From: Terriglobia bacterium
GTDB lineage: Bacteria; Acidobacteriota; Terriglobia; Terriglobales; Acidobacteriaceae
Reading direction: 5' to 3'
DNA: 36,789 nucleotides
Assembly (NCBI GenBank): GCA_020073215.1
Contig: JAIQFO010000049.1
Coordinates: 1-36,789, forward strand
The translations under genes and the position numbers were made by a program. Positions 1-9,163 of the stretch are shown here, in pieces; positions within the stretch are counted from its first letter, which is position 1; each line of letters begins with the position of its first letter. The notes below the pieces were generated by a model. That model was given only the letters and a program-made list of their open reading frames with translations, did no database searches and was not told the DNA's origin.

Positions 1-47
1 TCCGCCGCTCCTCCAGTGCCGCCAGGTCCCGCCGCCTCGCTGGGGTC

Positions 48-126
48 GCGCCCGGTTTTGACGCGGTGGGGTGACTCGCCGGGGTCCCCAGCGCGCCCGG
101 TTTTGGCGCGGTGGGGTGACTCGCCG
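48..126. repeat. Two-copy tandem repeat, 34-bp units, 45-bp period
   Basis: Two near-identical 34-bp units occupy 48-81 and 93-126 and differ at one base (A versus G after GGTTTT). Each contains GCGCCCGGTTTT and ends GTGACTCGCCG. The region is very GC-rich and has no convincing reading frame. It may be the edge of a longer array that begins before the window. Confidence 0.7.
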
Positions 127-180
127 CCCTCTCCGTCATCGCCCATCCCTCATAAGTCCAGCTTGCCAGCATTCTGCCGG

Positions 181-310
181 AATGTCACTTAATTATGCAA
201 TAATTAAAAAAATAGCCTTTAAGTCATTGATTTAAAAATACCTTACTTGTAAAGTCCTTATTTCTCAAAGACTTGGAAAATTAATTGTGCTAAGTCTTTG
301 ATTCCAAAAG
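181..310. other. AT-rich intergenic stretch with repeated AAGTC motifs
   Basis: Base composition switches abruptly to AT-rich between GC-rich flanks. The stretch holds a perfect 10-bp inverted repeat, TCAAAGACTT (265-274) and AAGTCTTTGA (292-301), separated by 17 bases. It also holds a 13-bp direct repeat with one mismatch (220-232 and 291-303), and AAGTC occurs again at 252-256. No gene is visible. It lies beyond the 3' end of the lipocalin-like gene, so it could be a regulatory region for something outside the window or a cluster of protein-binding sites. The function is unknown. Confidence 0.5.
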
Positions 311-356
311 ACCACCGCCAGAGGGGTCTCTCATAGGGGCTATCGTGGAGCGCTGC

Positions 357-875
357 TTACTGAGCGCGTTTCCACACGACTTCGACAACTTCAGCCCCGA
401 TCGCTGGGGTCCGATTGGTCCATATCTGTTGATCGCCAGCGAACTTGAGGTACCGCTTCTGATCGGCCCCGTTCCAGTTAGGAAACGTGCTGGCCTCAGG
501 GTGCAGGATGAGAACCTGGTCGACCTCGTTCACCGAATACGTCCCGAAAAAAGCGAGCACGCCAGCCAGCACGGCGTGGTTCTCCTCCGCGGTTCCAGCG
601 TCTCGCTTGCCAGCCGCGAATTTGGGAATGCCAGGACGCGCGATGAACATAATGAAGCGTCCACCGCGATCGAACATCATCATGCCCTGTGGATCGGGGC
701 CTAGTGGTTGCGTCGTCTTGTCGCCCTGATGCGCCGTCTCCGAGACCAGCACCCAGGTGCCGACGAGTTTGGCGCTGGTTGCGCCCTGCGGGTTCGCTGC
801 TTGGCTCCAAGCCTGCGTCCCAAGCAGCAGGCAGATGCCGACCGCAGTCCAACTAATCAGTCTAGTGTTTTTCAT
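357..875 (-). CDS. Exported lipocalin-like domain protein
   Basis: This is a protein of about 172 residues with an N-terminal signal peptide (Lys/Arg, a hydrophobic stretch, then a likely cut after AWSQA). The mature part resembles the Lipocalin_5 family: a GTWVLVS motif starts the barrel near residue 40, followed by a PQGMMMFDRGGRF strand pair and a late FGTYSV strand. I chose the ATG at 875 because AGGAG lies seven bases upstream; the longer TTG-initiated frame would swallow that site. The ligand and role are unknown, and location is probably periplasmic. Family assignment is from recognisable motifs only. The gene stands alone and points away from lon's 3' end. Confidence 0.75.
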   Translation of the reverse strand: MKNTRLISWTAVGICLLLGTQAWSQAANPQGATSAKLVGTWVLVSETAHQGDKTTQPLGPDPQGMMMFDRGGRFIMFIARPGIPKFAAGKRDAGTAEENHAVLAGVLAFFGTYSVNEVDQVLILHPEASTFPNWNGADQKRYLKFAGDQQIWTNRTPAIGAEVVEVVWKRAQ

Positions 876-994
876 GGGGTGACTCCTCAACGTGAGATTA
901 GGGACCCGTGAGACCGTGAGCGATTTTGCTCTCAGGCACGCGAGGTGTCAACTTAACCGGCATCGAATTTAGAATCGCGGATGCGCCGGAGCCT

Positions 995-1021
995 GCCGAG
1001 CTGCGCTCGGCTGTCCCTACG
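995..1021 (+). repeat. Palindromic element, copy 1 (CTACG-tailed family)
   Basis: A short hairpin, GCCGAG (995-1000) paired with CTCGGC (1006-1011), is followed by the tail TGTCCCTACG. The same hairpin-plus-tail pattern recurs at 16369-16413, and related elements lie at 4898, 9126, 15535 and 17401. It sits between the lipocalin-like gene and the 3' end of lon. Confidence 0.65.
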
Positions 1022-1056
1022 CGAACGGACTACAGCAAGGCTGAAATCGCTCTCGT

Positions 1057-3465
<2,409 letters not shown>

Positions 3466-3507
3466 CGCGGTCTCCCGTCTCTGGTCCCAGTTTAGCGGGT
3501 CTTAAGT

Positions 3508-3547
3508 CCCACCCAATCGTCGCAAAAAAGCGCGACGATTGGATGGG
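3508..3547 (-). repeat. Strong hairpin between clpX and lon
   Basis: Arms 3508-3523 and 3532-3547 pair at 15 of 16 positions around the loop AAAAAAGC; the core CCAATCGTCGC / GCGACGATTGG is perfect. It begins about 17 bases after the clpX stop. No T-run follows it on the transcribed strand, so a classical intrinsic terminator is not supported. It could act as a processing or attenuation hairpin between clpX and lon, or be a copy of a dispersed palindromic repeat. Confidence 0.6.
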
Positions 3548-3563
3548 GCACCCACTTTCACTC

Positions 3564-4841
3564 TTAACTTGCCGCTTTCTCAATCATGGCCAGCGAGACG
3601 TTTCGCATCTCCACCATCTCGCGGGTCACTTCAAACTCTTTGACTTTCTTCTGGCTGGGCAGACTATACATCAGTTCCAGCATGAGCTCTTCGAGAATCA
3701 TGCGCAAGCCCCGAGCGCCCACTTTGCGCGCCATCGCCTGGCGGGCAATGGCGCGGTTCGCGTCGTCGCTGAATTTCAGCCGCACATTCTCAAACTCGAA
3801 CAGGCGCTGGTACTGCTTCACGATGGCGTTTTTCGGGCGCGTCAGAATTTCCACCAGCGCGTTTTCGTCCAGTTGCTGCAGCACGCCCATCACCGGCAGG
3901 CGACCGACGAATTCGGGGATCAGCCCAAACTTGATCAGATCTTCCGGTTGCGCTTCCGACACCAGCTCAAAGCTGCGTAGCGCGGCCAGGCCCGCCTCGG
4001 TTTCCGTATCTTCACCCAGGCGGAAGCCGAGAGCCTTCTTGCCGATGCGGCGGCCGATGATTTTCTCCAGGCCGACGAAGGCGCCGCCGCAAATGAACAA
4101 GATGTTCGTGGTATCGACCGGCGTGAACTCCTGGTGCGGATGCTTGCGCCCACCCTGCGGTGGAACGTTGGCGATCGTGCCTTCCAGAATCTTGAGCAAC
4201 GCCTGCTGCACGCCTTCGCCCGACACGTCGCGCGTGATCGAGGGATTCTCGTCCTTGCGCCCGATCTTGTCGATCTCGTCGATATAGATGATGCCAGTCT
4301 GGGTGCGGCTGACGTCGCCTTCGGCCGACTGCAGCAGCTTCAGGATGATGTTCTCGACGTCTTCGCCCACGTAGCCGGCTTCGGTCAGCGTGGTCGCGTC
4401 GACGATGGCGAACGGCACATCAAGCATGCGGGCGAGCGTTTGTGCAAGCAGAGTCTTGCCCGTGCCGGTTGGCCCGATCAGCAGAATATTCGACTTGGTC
4501 AGCTCCACGCCGTCGCCGGTGCGCTGGCGGTTCATGTAGATGCGCTTGTAGTGGTTATAGACGGCAACGGCCAGCTTCTTCTTCGTCTGCTCCTGTCCGA
4601 TGACGTACTCGTCGAGGAACGTCTTGACTTCCTGCGGCTTCGGTAACTGGTTCGGAACCGCCGCCGCCGGCGTCGCCGTGCGGTCGTCTTCGAGGATCGA
4701 GTTGCAGACCGCGACGCACTCGTCGCAGATGTATGCCCGGGGATAGTCGCTCGGCGACGAGATCAGTTTGGCCACGGCGTCCTGCGCCTTGTGGCAGAAC
4801 GAACAGCGCAACATTTCATCCGATCCCGATTTGGTCTTCAC
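3564..4841 (-). CDS. clpX: ATP-dependent Clp protease ATP-binding subunit ClpX
   Basis: ClpX is the AAA+ unfoldase that feeds substrates into ClpP. The 425-residue protein has an N-terminal C4 zinc-binding domain (Cys13, Cys16, Cys39, Cys42), Walker A GPTGTGKT (123-130), the pore loop GYVGED (about 156-161) and Walker B IIYIDEID (184-191). A KALGFR segment near 269-274 sits where the ClpP-docking IGF loop is expected, here with LGF. I chose the GTG at 4841 because AGGAG lies nine bases upstream and the resulting N-terminus matches the family; a TTG 18 codons earlier would add a tail partly encoded by a repeat element. It lies between clpP and lon on the same strand. Confidence 0.96.
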   Translation of the reverse strand: MKTKSGSDEMLRCSFCHKAQDAVAKLISSPSDYPRAYICDECVAVCNSILEDDRTATPAAAVPNQLPKPQEVKTFLDEYVIGQEQTKKKLAVAVYNHYKRIYMNRQRTGDGVELTKSNILLIGPTGTGKTLLAQTLARMLDVPFAIVDATTLTEAGYVGEDVENIILKLLQSAEGDVSRTQTGIIYIDEIDKIGRKDENPSITRDVSGEGVQQALLKILEGTIANVPPQGGRKHPHQEFTPVDTTNILFICGGAFVGLEKIIGRRIGKKALGFRLGEDTETEAGLAALRSFELVSEAQPEDLIKFGLIPEFVGRLPVMGVLQQLDENALVEILTRPKNAIVKQYQRLFEFENVRLKFSDDANRAIARQAMARKVGARGLRMILEELMLELMYSLPSQKKVKEFEVTREMVEMRNVSLAMIEKAAS

Positions 4842-4897
4842 TCGGCCTGACTCCTGTTCTGGTGGCCTCGCCGCCCGGTTTCCAGCTCCGGACAAAG

Positions 4898-4921
4898 GCG
4901 CGGCAAGCCGCGTCTCTACAC
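4898..4921 (+). repeat. Palindromic element, copy 2 (degenerate)
   Basis: GCGGC-AA-GCCGC followed by GTCTCTACA closely matches the right-hand part of the elements at 9126 and 15535 (about 20 positions with one mismatch), but its left arm has decayed. It lies in the clpP-clpX gap, just upstream of the clpX ribosome binding site. Confidence 0.6.
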
Positions 4922-4952
4922 GGACTGGAGATCATACCCCAAGACTAGTCCT

Positions 4953-5567
4953 CTATCGCGTCTTATAGATGATATCGTCTATGATTCCGTATTCCTTTGC
5001 CTGCTGCGAATTCATGATGAAGTCGCGTTCCACGTCCTTTTCCACTTTATCCAGCTTTTGGCCACTGTGCTTGGCCAGTAACTGATTAGTAATCTCCCGC
5101 ATACGCAGGATCTCGCGGGCGTGAATGTCAATATCGGTCGCCTGCCCTGAGAGTCCGCCCATCGAAGGCTGGTGGATGAGGATGCGGGAATTCGGCAACG
5201 CCAGCCGTTTCTTGGCTTGGCCGGCGGAAAGCAGCAGCGCCGCCATCGACGCCGCCTGACCGATGCAGATGGTGGTTACGTCGTTCTTCACGTACTGCAT
5301 GGTGTCGTAAATCGCCATGCCCGAGGTGATCGACCCGCCCGGCGAGTTGATGTAGAGCTGGATGTCTTTCTCGGGATCTTCCTGGGCCAGAAACAGCATC
5401 TGGGCGATGACCAGGTTGGCGATGTTGTCGTCAATCGGGGTGCCAATAAAGATGATGTTGTCGCGCAGCAGCCGGGAATAAATGTCATAGGCGCGTTCGC
5501 CCCGCCCGGTTTGTTCGATCACCATCGGCACCAGCATCATTCGTGGATCGTTCGTGTTCAAGTTCAC
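4953..5567 (-). CDS. clpP: ATP-dependent Clp protease proteolytic subunit ClpP
   Basis: ClpP is the serine peptidase whose two stacked heptameric rings form the degradation chamber used by ClpX. The 204-residue product shows the full catalytic triad: Ser107 in GQAASMA, His132 in LIHQP and Asp182 in VERDF. The oxyanion-side motif SPGGS (about 75-79) is also present. The GTG at 5567 is the best start because AGGAG lies ten bases upstream and it gives the usual length; the open frame extends about 50 codons further with no family similarity. The gene follows tig by 76 bases and precedes clpX by 111 bases. No propeptide is obvious. Confidence 0.96.
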   Translation of the reverse strand: MNLNTNDPRMMLVPMVIEQTGRGERAYDIYSRLLRDNIIFIGTPIDDNIANLVIAQMLFLAQEDPEKDIQLYINSPGGSITSGMAIYDTMQYVKNDVTTICIGQAASMAALLLSAGQAKKRLALPNSRILIHQPSMGGLSGQATDIDIHAREILRMREITNQLLAKHSGQKLDKVEKDVERDFIMNSQQAKEYGIIDDIIYKTR

Positions 5568-5643
5568 CCTTTCCACACTCCTGCCCCGAGGTCGCTCTCG
5601 CCGGCACTGGGGAGGATCGAAATGGTCCGCATCATACGCATCA

Positions 5644-6990
5644 TTATGCGGACTGGTGATACAGAAATTCGAGGGTCTTCTCGTTGCGGATTCTTGTTCG
5701 TATCCTATCGAGGCCCCCATCCCGTGTCAAACGAGCGCGTACGGCTTCGGACGTCTGTTTGGATTGTCGGGCCAGCGATTCCAGTTCCCGATCGAACTCT
5801 TCCTCGCCGACCTGGATGTTCTCTTCCTCCGCCACCCGTTCGAGCAGCAGCGCGGCTTTTACATCGTGAATCGCCTGCTCGCGTTGCGCCCCGCGCAGAC
5901 GGCTCAAATCCAGTTTCTTCATCTGCTCGGAGGTCAGACCCTGCGCCGCCAGCGCCCGCAGTCCCCGCTCGATGCGAATGTCTATCTGCTGCTCGATCAA
6001 CGAATCTGGAACCTCAAAATCATTGCGCTGAATCAGTTCGCCTACCAACTTTTCCTTGGCCGCGTGTTCGGCTTCATGCTTGCGCTCCGATTCCATCTGT
6101 TCACGAACTGCCTTCCGCAGATCGTCCACCGTCTGGAACTCGCCCAGTTGCTTGGCGAACTCGTCGTTCAACTCGGGCAGACTCTTCTGCTTGATCGACT
6201 GCACCTTCACCGTGTAACTAAACGTCTTGCCCGCCAGGCGCTTGTCCTGCGTATCTTGGGGATAGTTCACGTCGAACGTTTTCTCGTCTCCGGCGCTGGC
6301 TCCGCGAAGGTGTTCGGTAAATTCCGGCATGGTGTTCTTGCCCGCAATTTCGACCAGCACTTCATCCATGTGAACGGGCTGGCCTTGGGCAGACTTTGCT
6401 TCGCCGGACTTTTGTTCGGACGTCTGTGCGGACTTTGTTTCGGCCTTGGGGTTGCCGTCGAGTGAGACCTGGGCGAAATCGCCATCGGCCAGGGCGCGGC
6501 CCTCGATCGGATTGAAGCTGGCATGGCGCTCTCGCAAATCGGAGAGCGCCTGCTCCACATCCGCTTCCGAAACCGCGATCTCCGGCCGATCGGCGCGCAG
6601 CTCTTTGTAGCCTTCCAGCTTGATTTCCGGCAGCACCTCGAAGGCGGCTTTGAAGCGCAGCGGTTCGCCGTCGTGCAGGTGCAGGTCCGTCACCCGAGGC
6701 TGCGATACGGGATGCAGGCTAAGGCGCTCAGCTTCCTGCCGGAAGAAGCGCGGAACCAGCGCCTCGACCATGTCGGTCTTGATCTCTTCTGAAAAACGCT
6801 GGCGGATAATCGACGCCGGAACGTGGCCGCGGCGGAAGCCGGGAATGCGCGCCACCTTCTGATATTTCTGAATCAGGGAGTCGGTCTGGCGGTTGACCTC
6901 GGCGACCGGAACCTCAACCTGAATCTCGCGTTTGGTGGTGCTTTCTTTGGTGGCGCTGGGAGCGCTTTCTTTCAAATCAGTGGGGCTCAC
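5644..6990 (-). CDS. tig: Trigger factor (ribosome-associated chaperone and peptidyl-prolyl isomerase)
   Basis: Trigger factor binds at the ribosomal exit tunnel and shields nascent chains. The N-terminal ribosome-binding domain contains the signature GFRRGHVP (about 51-58). A FKBP-like isomerase domain follows (roughly 145-245) with a low-complexity Ser/Lys/Gln insertion around 165-182. The C-terminal helical chaperone domain fills the remainder. Two starts are possible: an ATG at 7005 with no visible ribosome binding site, and the GTG at 6990 preceded by GGGAAAGG five bases upstream; I prefer the latter (448 residues). It heads the tig-clpP-clpX-lon series, the order commonly seen in bacteria. 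Confidence 0.94.
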   Translation of the reverse strand: MSPTDLKESAPSATKESTTKREIQVEVPVAEVNRQTDSLIQKYQKVARIPGFRRGHVPASIIRQRFSEEIKTDMVEALVPRFFRQEAERLSLHPVSQPRVTDLHLHDGEPLRFKAAFEVLPEIKLEGYKELRADRPEIAVSEADVEQALSDLRERHASFNPIEGRALADGDFAQVSLDGNPKAETKSAQTSEQKSGEAKSAQGQPVHMDEVLVEIAGKNTMPEFTEHLRGASAGDEKTFDVNYPQDTQDKRLAGKTFSYTVKVQSIKQKSLPELNDEFAKQLGEFQTVDDLRKAVREQMESERKHEAEHAAKEKLVGELIQRNDFEVPDSLIEQQIDIRIERGLRALAAQGLTSEQMKKLDLSRLRGAQREQAIHDVKAALLLERVAEEENIQVGEEEFDRELESLARQSKQTSEAVRARLTRDGGLDRIRTRIRNEKTLEFLYHQSA

Positions 6991-7067
6991 AAATGCCTTT
7001 CCCATGCAACAGCGGCAGCCGAGTCGTCAGGAAAATGCCCGGCTGCGACGCCTAGTGACGCTGTTTG

Positions 7068-7097
7068 AGTGTAAAGACTTCCGAAGAGCAACGTCAA
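7068..7097 (-). promoter_or_regulatory. Possible sigma-70 type promoter for tig-clpPX-lon
   Basis: On the minus strand, TTGACG (7097-7092) and TACACT (7073-7068) are separated by 18 bases, about 80-100 bases upstream of the tig start. The -35 box matches the consensus well and the -10 box at four of six positions. This is a pattern match only. Confidence 0.35.
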
Positions 7098-7154
7098 ACG
7101 GCGGAGGGGGCTATCCTGAGGAAGGCCCGTTCTTTCCGGTGAATGGGCCCGGGC

Positions 7155-7541
7155 CTAACGGTTGGGAAGAGTAGCGATCTCGCTGAAGTCCAATAGATTG
7201 CGATCCGCCGTGACTAAGGTTAGCCCCAGCACCTTGGCCGTTGCCGCCAAGAAGCGGTCAGCCGGATCGGCATGGGGAAGGGAGAGCGCCAAACCGGCCA
7301 TAACAATCTCGCTGGTCAGCGGCGCTTCTCGCAGTTGTTCGGTGTATCGCTTGGCCCAGCCAAAGGGATTCTCGACGCGTACTCGGCCTTTCTGCATCAG
7401 GGTAAGAGCCTCCCAAACACTGACGGGCGATATCCACAGTTCGTTGGCGGTATTCGAGAGTTCGGCCATAACCCGCCGTCCCAGTTTCTTCGGTTCCAAT
7501 TGGCTCCACAGCCAGATATGGGTGTCCAGAAGAAGATTCAC
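7155..7541 (-). CDS. PIN-domain ribonuclease toxin (VapC-like)
   Basis: This is a 128-residue PIN-domain protein, the usual size for a type II toxin that cleaves RNA with bound Mg2+ or Mn2+. The four acidic active-site residues are visible: Asp6 in LLLDTHIW, Glu44 in VWEAL, Asp95 in ADPADRFLA and Asp113 in VTADRNL. The GTG start overlaps the antitoxin stop by four bases (GTGA), which indicates translational coupling. A long in-frame extension upstream is only the antitoxin gene read in another frame. The cellular RNA target is unknown. All expected catalytic residues are intact. Confidence 0.9.
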   Translation of the reverse strand: MNLLLDTHIWLWSQLEPKKLGRRVMAELSNTANELWISPVSVWEALTLMQKGRVRVENPFGWAKRYTEQLREAPLTSEIVMAGLALSLPHADPADRFLAATAKVLGLTLVTADRNLLDFSEIATLPNR

Positions 7542-7777
7542 CGGCGGTAAACCTCCATCTCGCCAAAATCGATGACCGGCGATACGATGTCTCCGACGAT
7601 CTTTCCCGTTCCCAAGCCGGCGCCCACAAACTTGCGGGTGCGATCCGGGCCGGCCGCAATCACTTCGGCCACGGGTTTTCCGTGACGCGTGATGCGTATG
7701 GGCTGCCGTGTTTTTTGGACCTCTGCAATCAGCCCAAGGCACTTGGCCTTAAATTCTGAAATGGAGATTTCGTTCAT
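7538..7777 (-). CDS. Phd/YefM-type antitoxin
   Basis: This is a 79-residue protein with the typical N-terminal DNA-binding fold of the Phd/YefM family: ISISEFKAKC at the start, then the beta strand pair around PIRITRHGKPVAEVI. The C-terminal part is variable and is expected to wrap the toxin. It is upstream of the PIN toxin and overlaps it by four bases. The ATG at 7777 gives the family-typical start; a TTG five codons earlier is less likely. Repeated sequence elements just upstream (7815-7851) are a plausible operator for autoregulation by this protein and its toxin complex. Confidence 0.9.
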   Translation of the reverse strand: MNEISISEFKAKCLGLIAEVQKTRQPIRITRHGKPVAEVIAAGPDRTRKFVGAGLGTGKIVGDIVSPVIDFGEMEVYRR

Positions 7778-7814
7778 ACCTTTACCCCGCAAGTTCGCCG
7801 ACCGTTCCTTCTAC

Positions 7815-7851
7815 ATGACCATAATGTTAACCATAGTCATTGAACTAGTCA
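7815..7851. promoter_or_regulatory. Likely toxin-antitoxin operator
   Basis: An imperfect palindrome runs from ATGAC (7815-7819) through GTTAAC (7825-7830) to GTCAT (7836-7840). TAGTCA is directly repeated at 7834-7839 and 7846-7851. It lies 40-75 bases upstream of the antitoxin start, where Phd-type repressors usually bind. Confidence 0.5.
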
Positions 7852-7977
7852 AATGGCTACGCCCGTCTCAGAGGATGTCTTAGCCACCAAAGTAACGAGC
7901 CTAAGCCGCCTGACCAAATACAATGAAAAAGTGGAGGCAGGGACGAACGCTGGTGCGATCCTCTGCGTGAAGGGTTT

Positions 7978-8286
7978 ATGTCAGGCTGGGATTTAACGAT
8001 TCGAACATCTAAGGGACGTTTGCGATTAGCTTATATTTTTCCGTTTATGCATCTCTGCCTATGTCTTATTGGCTTCGTCGGGTCGGCGGCGCTGGGATGG
8101 GAGCGATTGGACATAGTGGGACAAGTTTTGGCAGTTGCTGACTTCCCGGTCTCAGCAGTAGTCATGGTGTGCGCGTAGGTTCTTCCCGGGTCCATCGAAA
8201 ATCGTGGGTTCATAGTTGGGGGAACGTTGTGGTGGTACTATCTGGGGCGTTTAACAGACGCGTGGATTGAGCGTCGACGCAAATGA
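7978..8286 (+). pseudogene. Small membrane protein gene interrupted by an in-frame TAG
   Basis: The frame starts with ATG at 7978 (GAAGGG just upstream) and encodes two hydrophobic stretches (about residues 19-40 and 45-65). It then meets TAG at 8176-8178. The same frame continues for 35 more codons in protein-like sequence, with a third hydrophobic segment around GTLWWYYLG and a basic end (WIERRRK), to a TGA at 8284. The joined 102-codon product resembles small multi-helix hypothetical proteins I associate with acidobacteria, which carry a VGTLWWYLL-like motif near the C-terminus. I infer a recent nonsense mutation. Alternatives are a real 66-residue protein or a sequencing error. Its last codon lies four bases before the next gene's start. 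Confidence 0.55.
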
Positions 8287-8290
8287 CCGA

Positions 8291-9013
8291 ATGAAATGCG
8301 TGTCCACCCCCACCTGGCTCAGGGTTCTAAACGCCGAAGTAGTCGCTTGCACGCGCTGTCCACGCCTGGTCGAATATCGCGAGCGGATCGCCCGTGAGAA
8401 GCGCCGCGCCTATCGCGACTGCGAGTACTGGGGCAAACCCGTTACCGGTTTTGGCGATCCCCGTGCCCGCGTGCTGGTGCTCGGGCTCGCTCCCGGCGCC
8501 CACGGCTCCAATCGCACCGGGCGCATGTTTACCGGAGACTCTTCCGGCAACTTCCTGTATCCGGTGCTGCACGAAACCGGGTTCGCCCTGCTGCCCACGG
8601 CAACCGCCCGCGACGATGGCCAGGCGCTCACGGGGCTCTACATCACCGCCGCTGCCCGCTGCGCGCCGCCCGATAACAAACCCCTGCCCGAGGAACTGGC
8701 CCACTGCGCTCCGTTTCTGGAACGCGAACTGGAAGAGCTCAAAGATGTGCGCGTCATCGTCGCCTTGGGAAGAATCGGATTCGAAGCCTATCTCGACTTC
8801 TTGATGCGCCGAAAGCTGATTGCCAGGAAGCGGGAGTATGAATTCCGCCACGGCGCCGAATACGTGCTGGCCGATGGACGCGTTCTGTTGGCCTCGTACC
8901 ATCCCTCCAACCAGAACACGCAGACGGGCAAGCTAACCAAAGAGATGTTCCGAAAGATTTTCAAGCGAGCGCGCGTACTTGCCGATGAACCAACGGGGCG
9001 TATCCCGCGGTAA
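8291..9013 (+). CDS. Uracil-DNA glycosylase, family 5 (UdgB-like)
   Basis: The enzyme removes uracil, and in this family also hypoxanthine and other deaminated bases, from DNA as the first step of base-excision repair. The active-site motif GLAPGAHGSNRTGR (65-78) is the family 5 form, and HPSNQN (from His204) is the second conserved loop. Four cysteines suited to a [4Fe-4S] cluster are present: Cys20, Cys23, Cys124 and Cys139. I used the ATG at 8291 (240 residues); a TTG eight codons earlier is possible and neither has a clear ribosome binding site. It is probably a single gene, convergent with murB. Confidence 0.9.
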   Translation: MKCVSTPTWLRVLNAEVVACTRCPRLVEYRERIAREKRRAYRDCEYWGKPVTGFGDPRARVLVLGLAPGAHGSNRTGRMFTGDSSGNFLYPVLHETGFALLPTATARDDGQALTGLYITAAARCAPPDNKPLPEELAHCAPFLERELEELKDVRVIVALGRIGFEAYLDFLMRRKLIARKREYEFRHGAEYVLADGRVLLASYHPSNQNTQTGKLTKEMFRKIFKRARVLADEPTGRIPR

Positions 9014-9058
9014 CGGACACCTCTGGGCCGGCCTAGGGGACCCCGTCTGCTCCGGGAT

Positions 9059-9091
9059 GCCCCGCCCTTTCTTCATTTGTAAGAGCGGGGC
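9059..9091. terminator. Possible hairpin between convergent genes
   Basis: GCCCCGC (9059-9065) can pair with GCGGGGC (9085-9091) around a 19-base loop, between the 3' ends of the glycosylase gene and murB. No T-run follows, so termination activity is a weak inference from position. Confidence 0.25.
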
Positions 9092-9125
9092 TTGCCCGTC
9101 TCCCTCGCCGGTCAGAGATATTGGG

Positions 9126-9163
9126 GGTGCGAGCGGAGACGCGGCGAGCCGCGTCTCTACGGG
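9126..9163 (+). repeat. Palindromic element, copy 3 (38-bp, identical to 15535-15572)
   Basis: The core is a perfect palindrome of two 10-base arms, GAGACGCGGC (9136-9145) and GCCGCGTCTC (9148-9157), with a two-base GA loop and the tail TACGGG. All 38 bases match the copy at 15535-15572. On the minus strand its right-hand end supplies the TAG stop codon of murB (9157-9159). Confidence 0.9.

Noticed and set aside
48..126. Possible CRISPR array
   Set aside because: Only two units, an 11-base gap between them, and no cas gene in the window.
8267..8290. TTG start extending the uracil-DNA glycosylase by eight codons
   Set aside because: No ribosome binding site, and the extension overlaps the preceding small gene's frame. 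The ATG at 8291 is simpler, though not proven.
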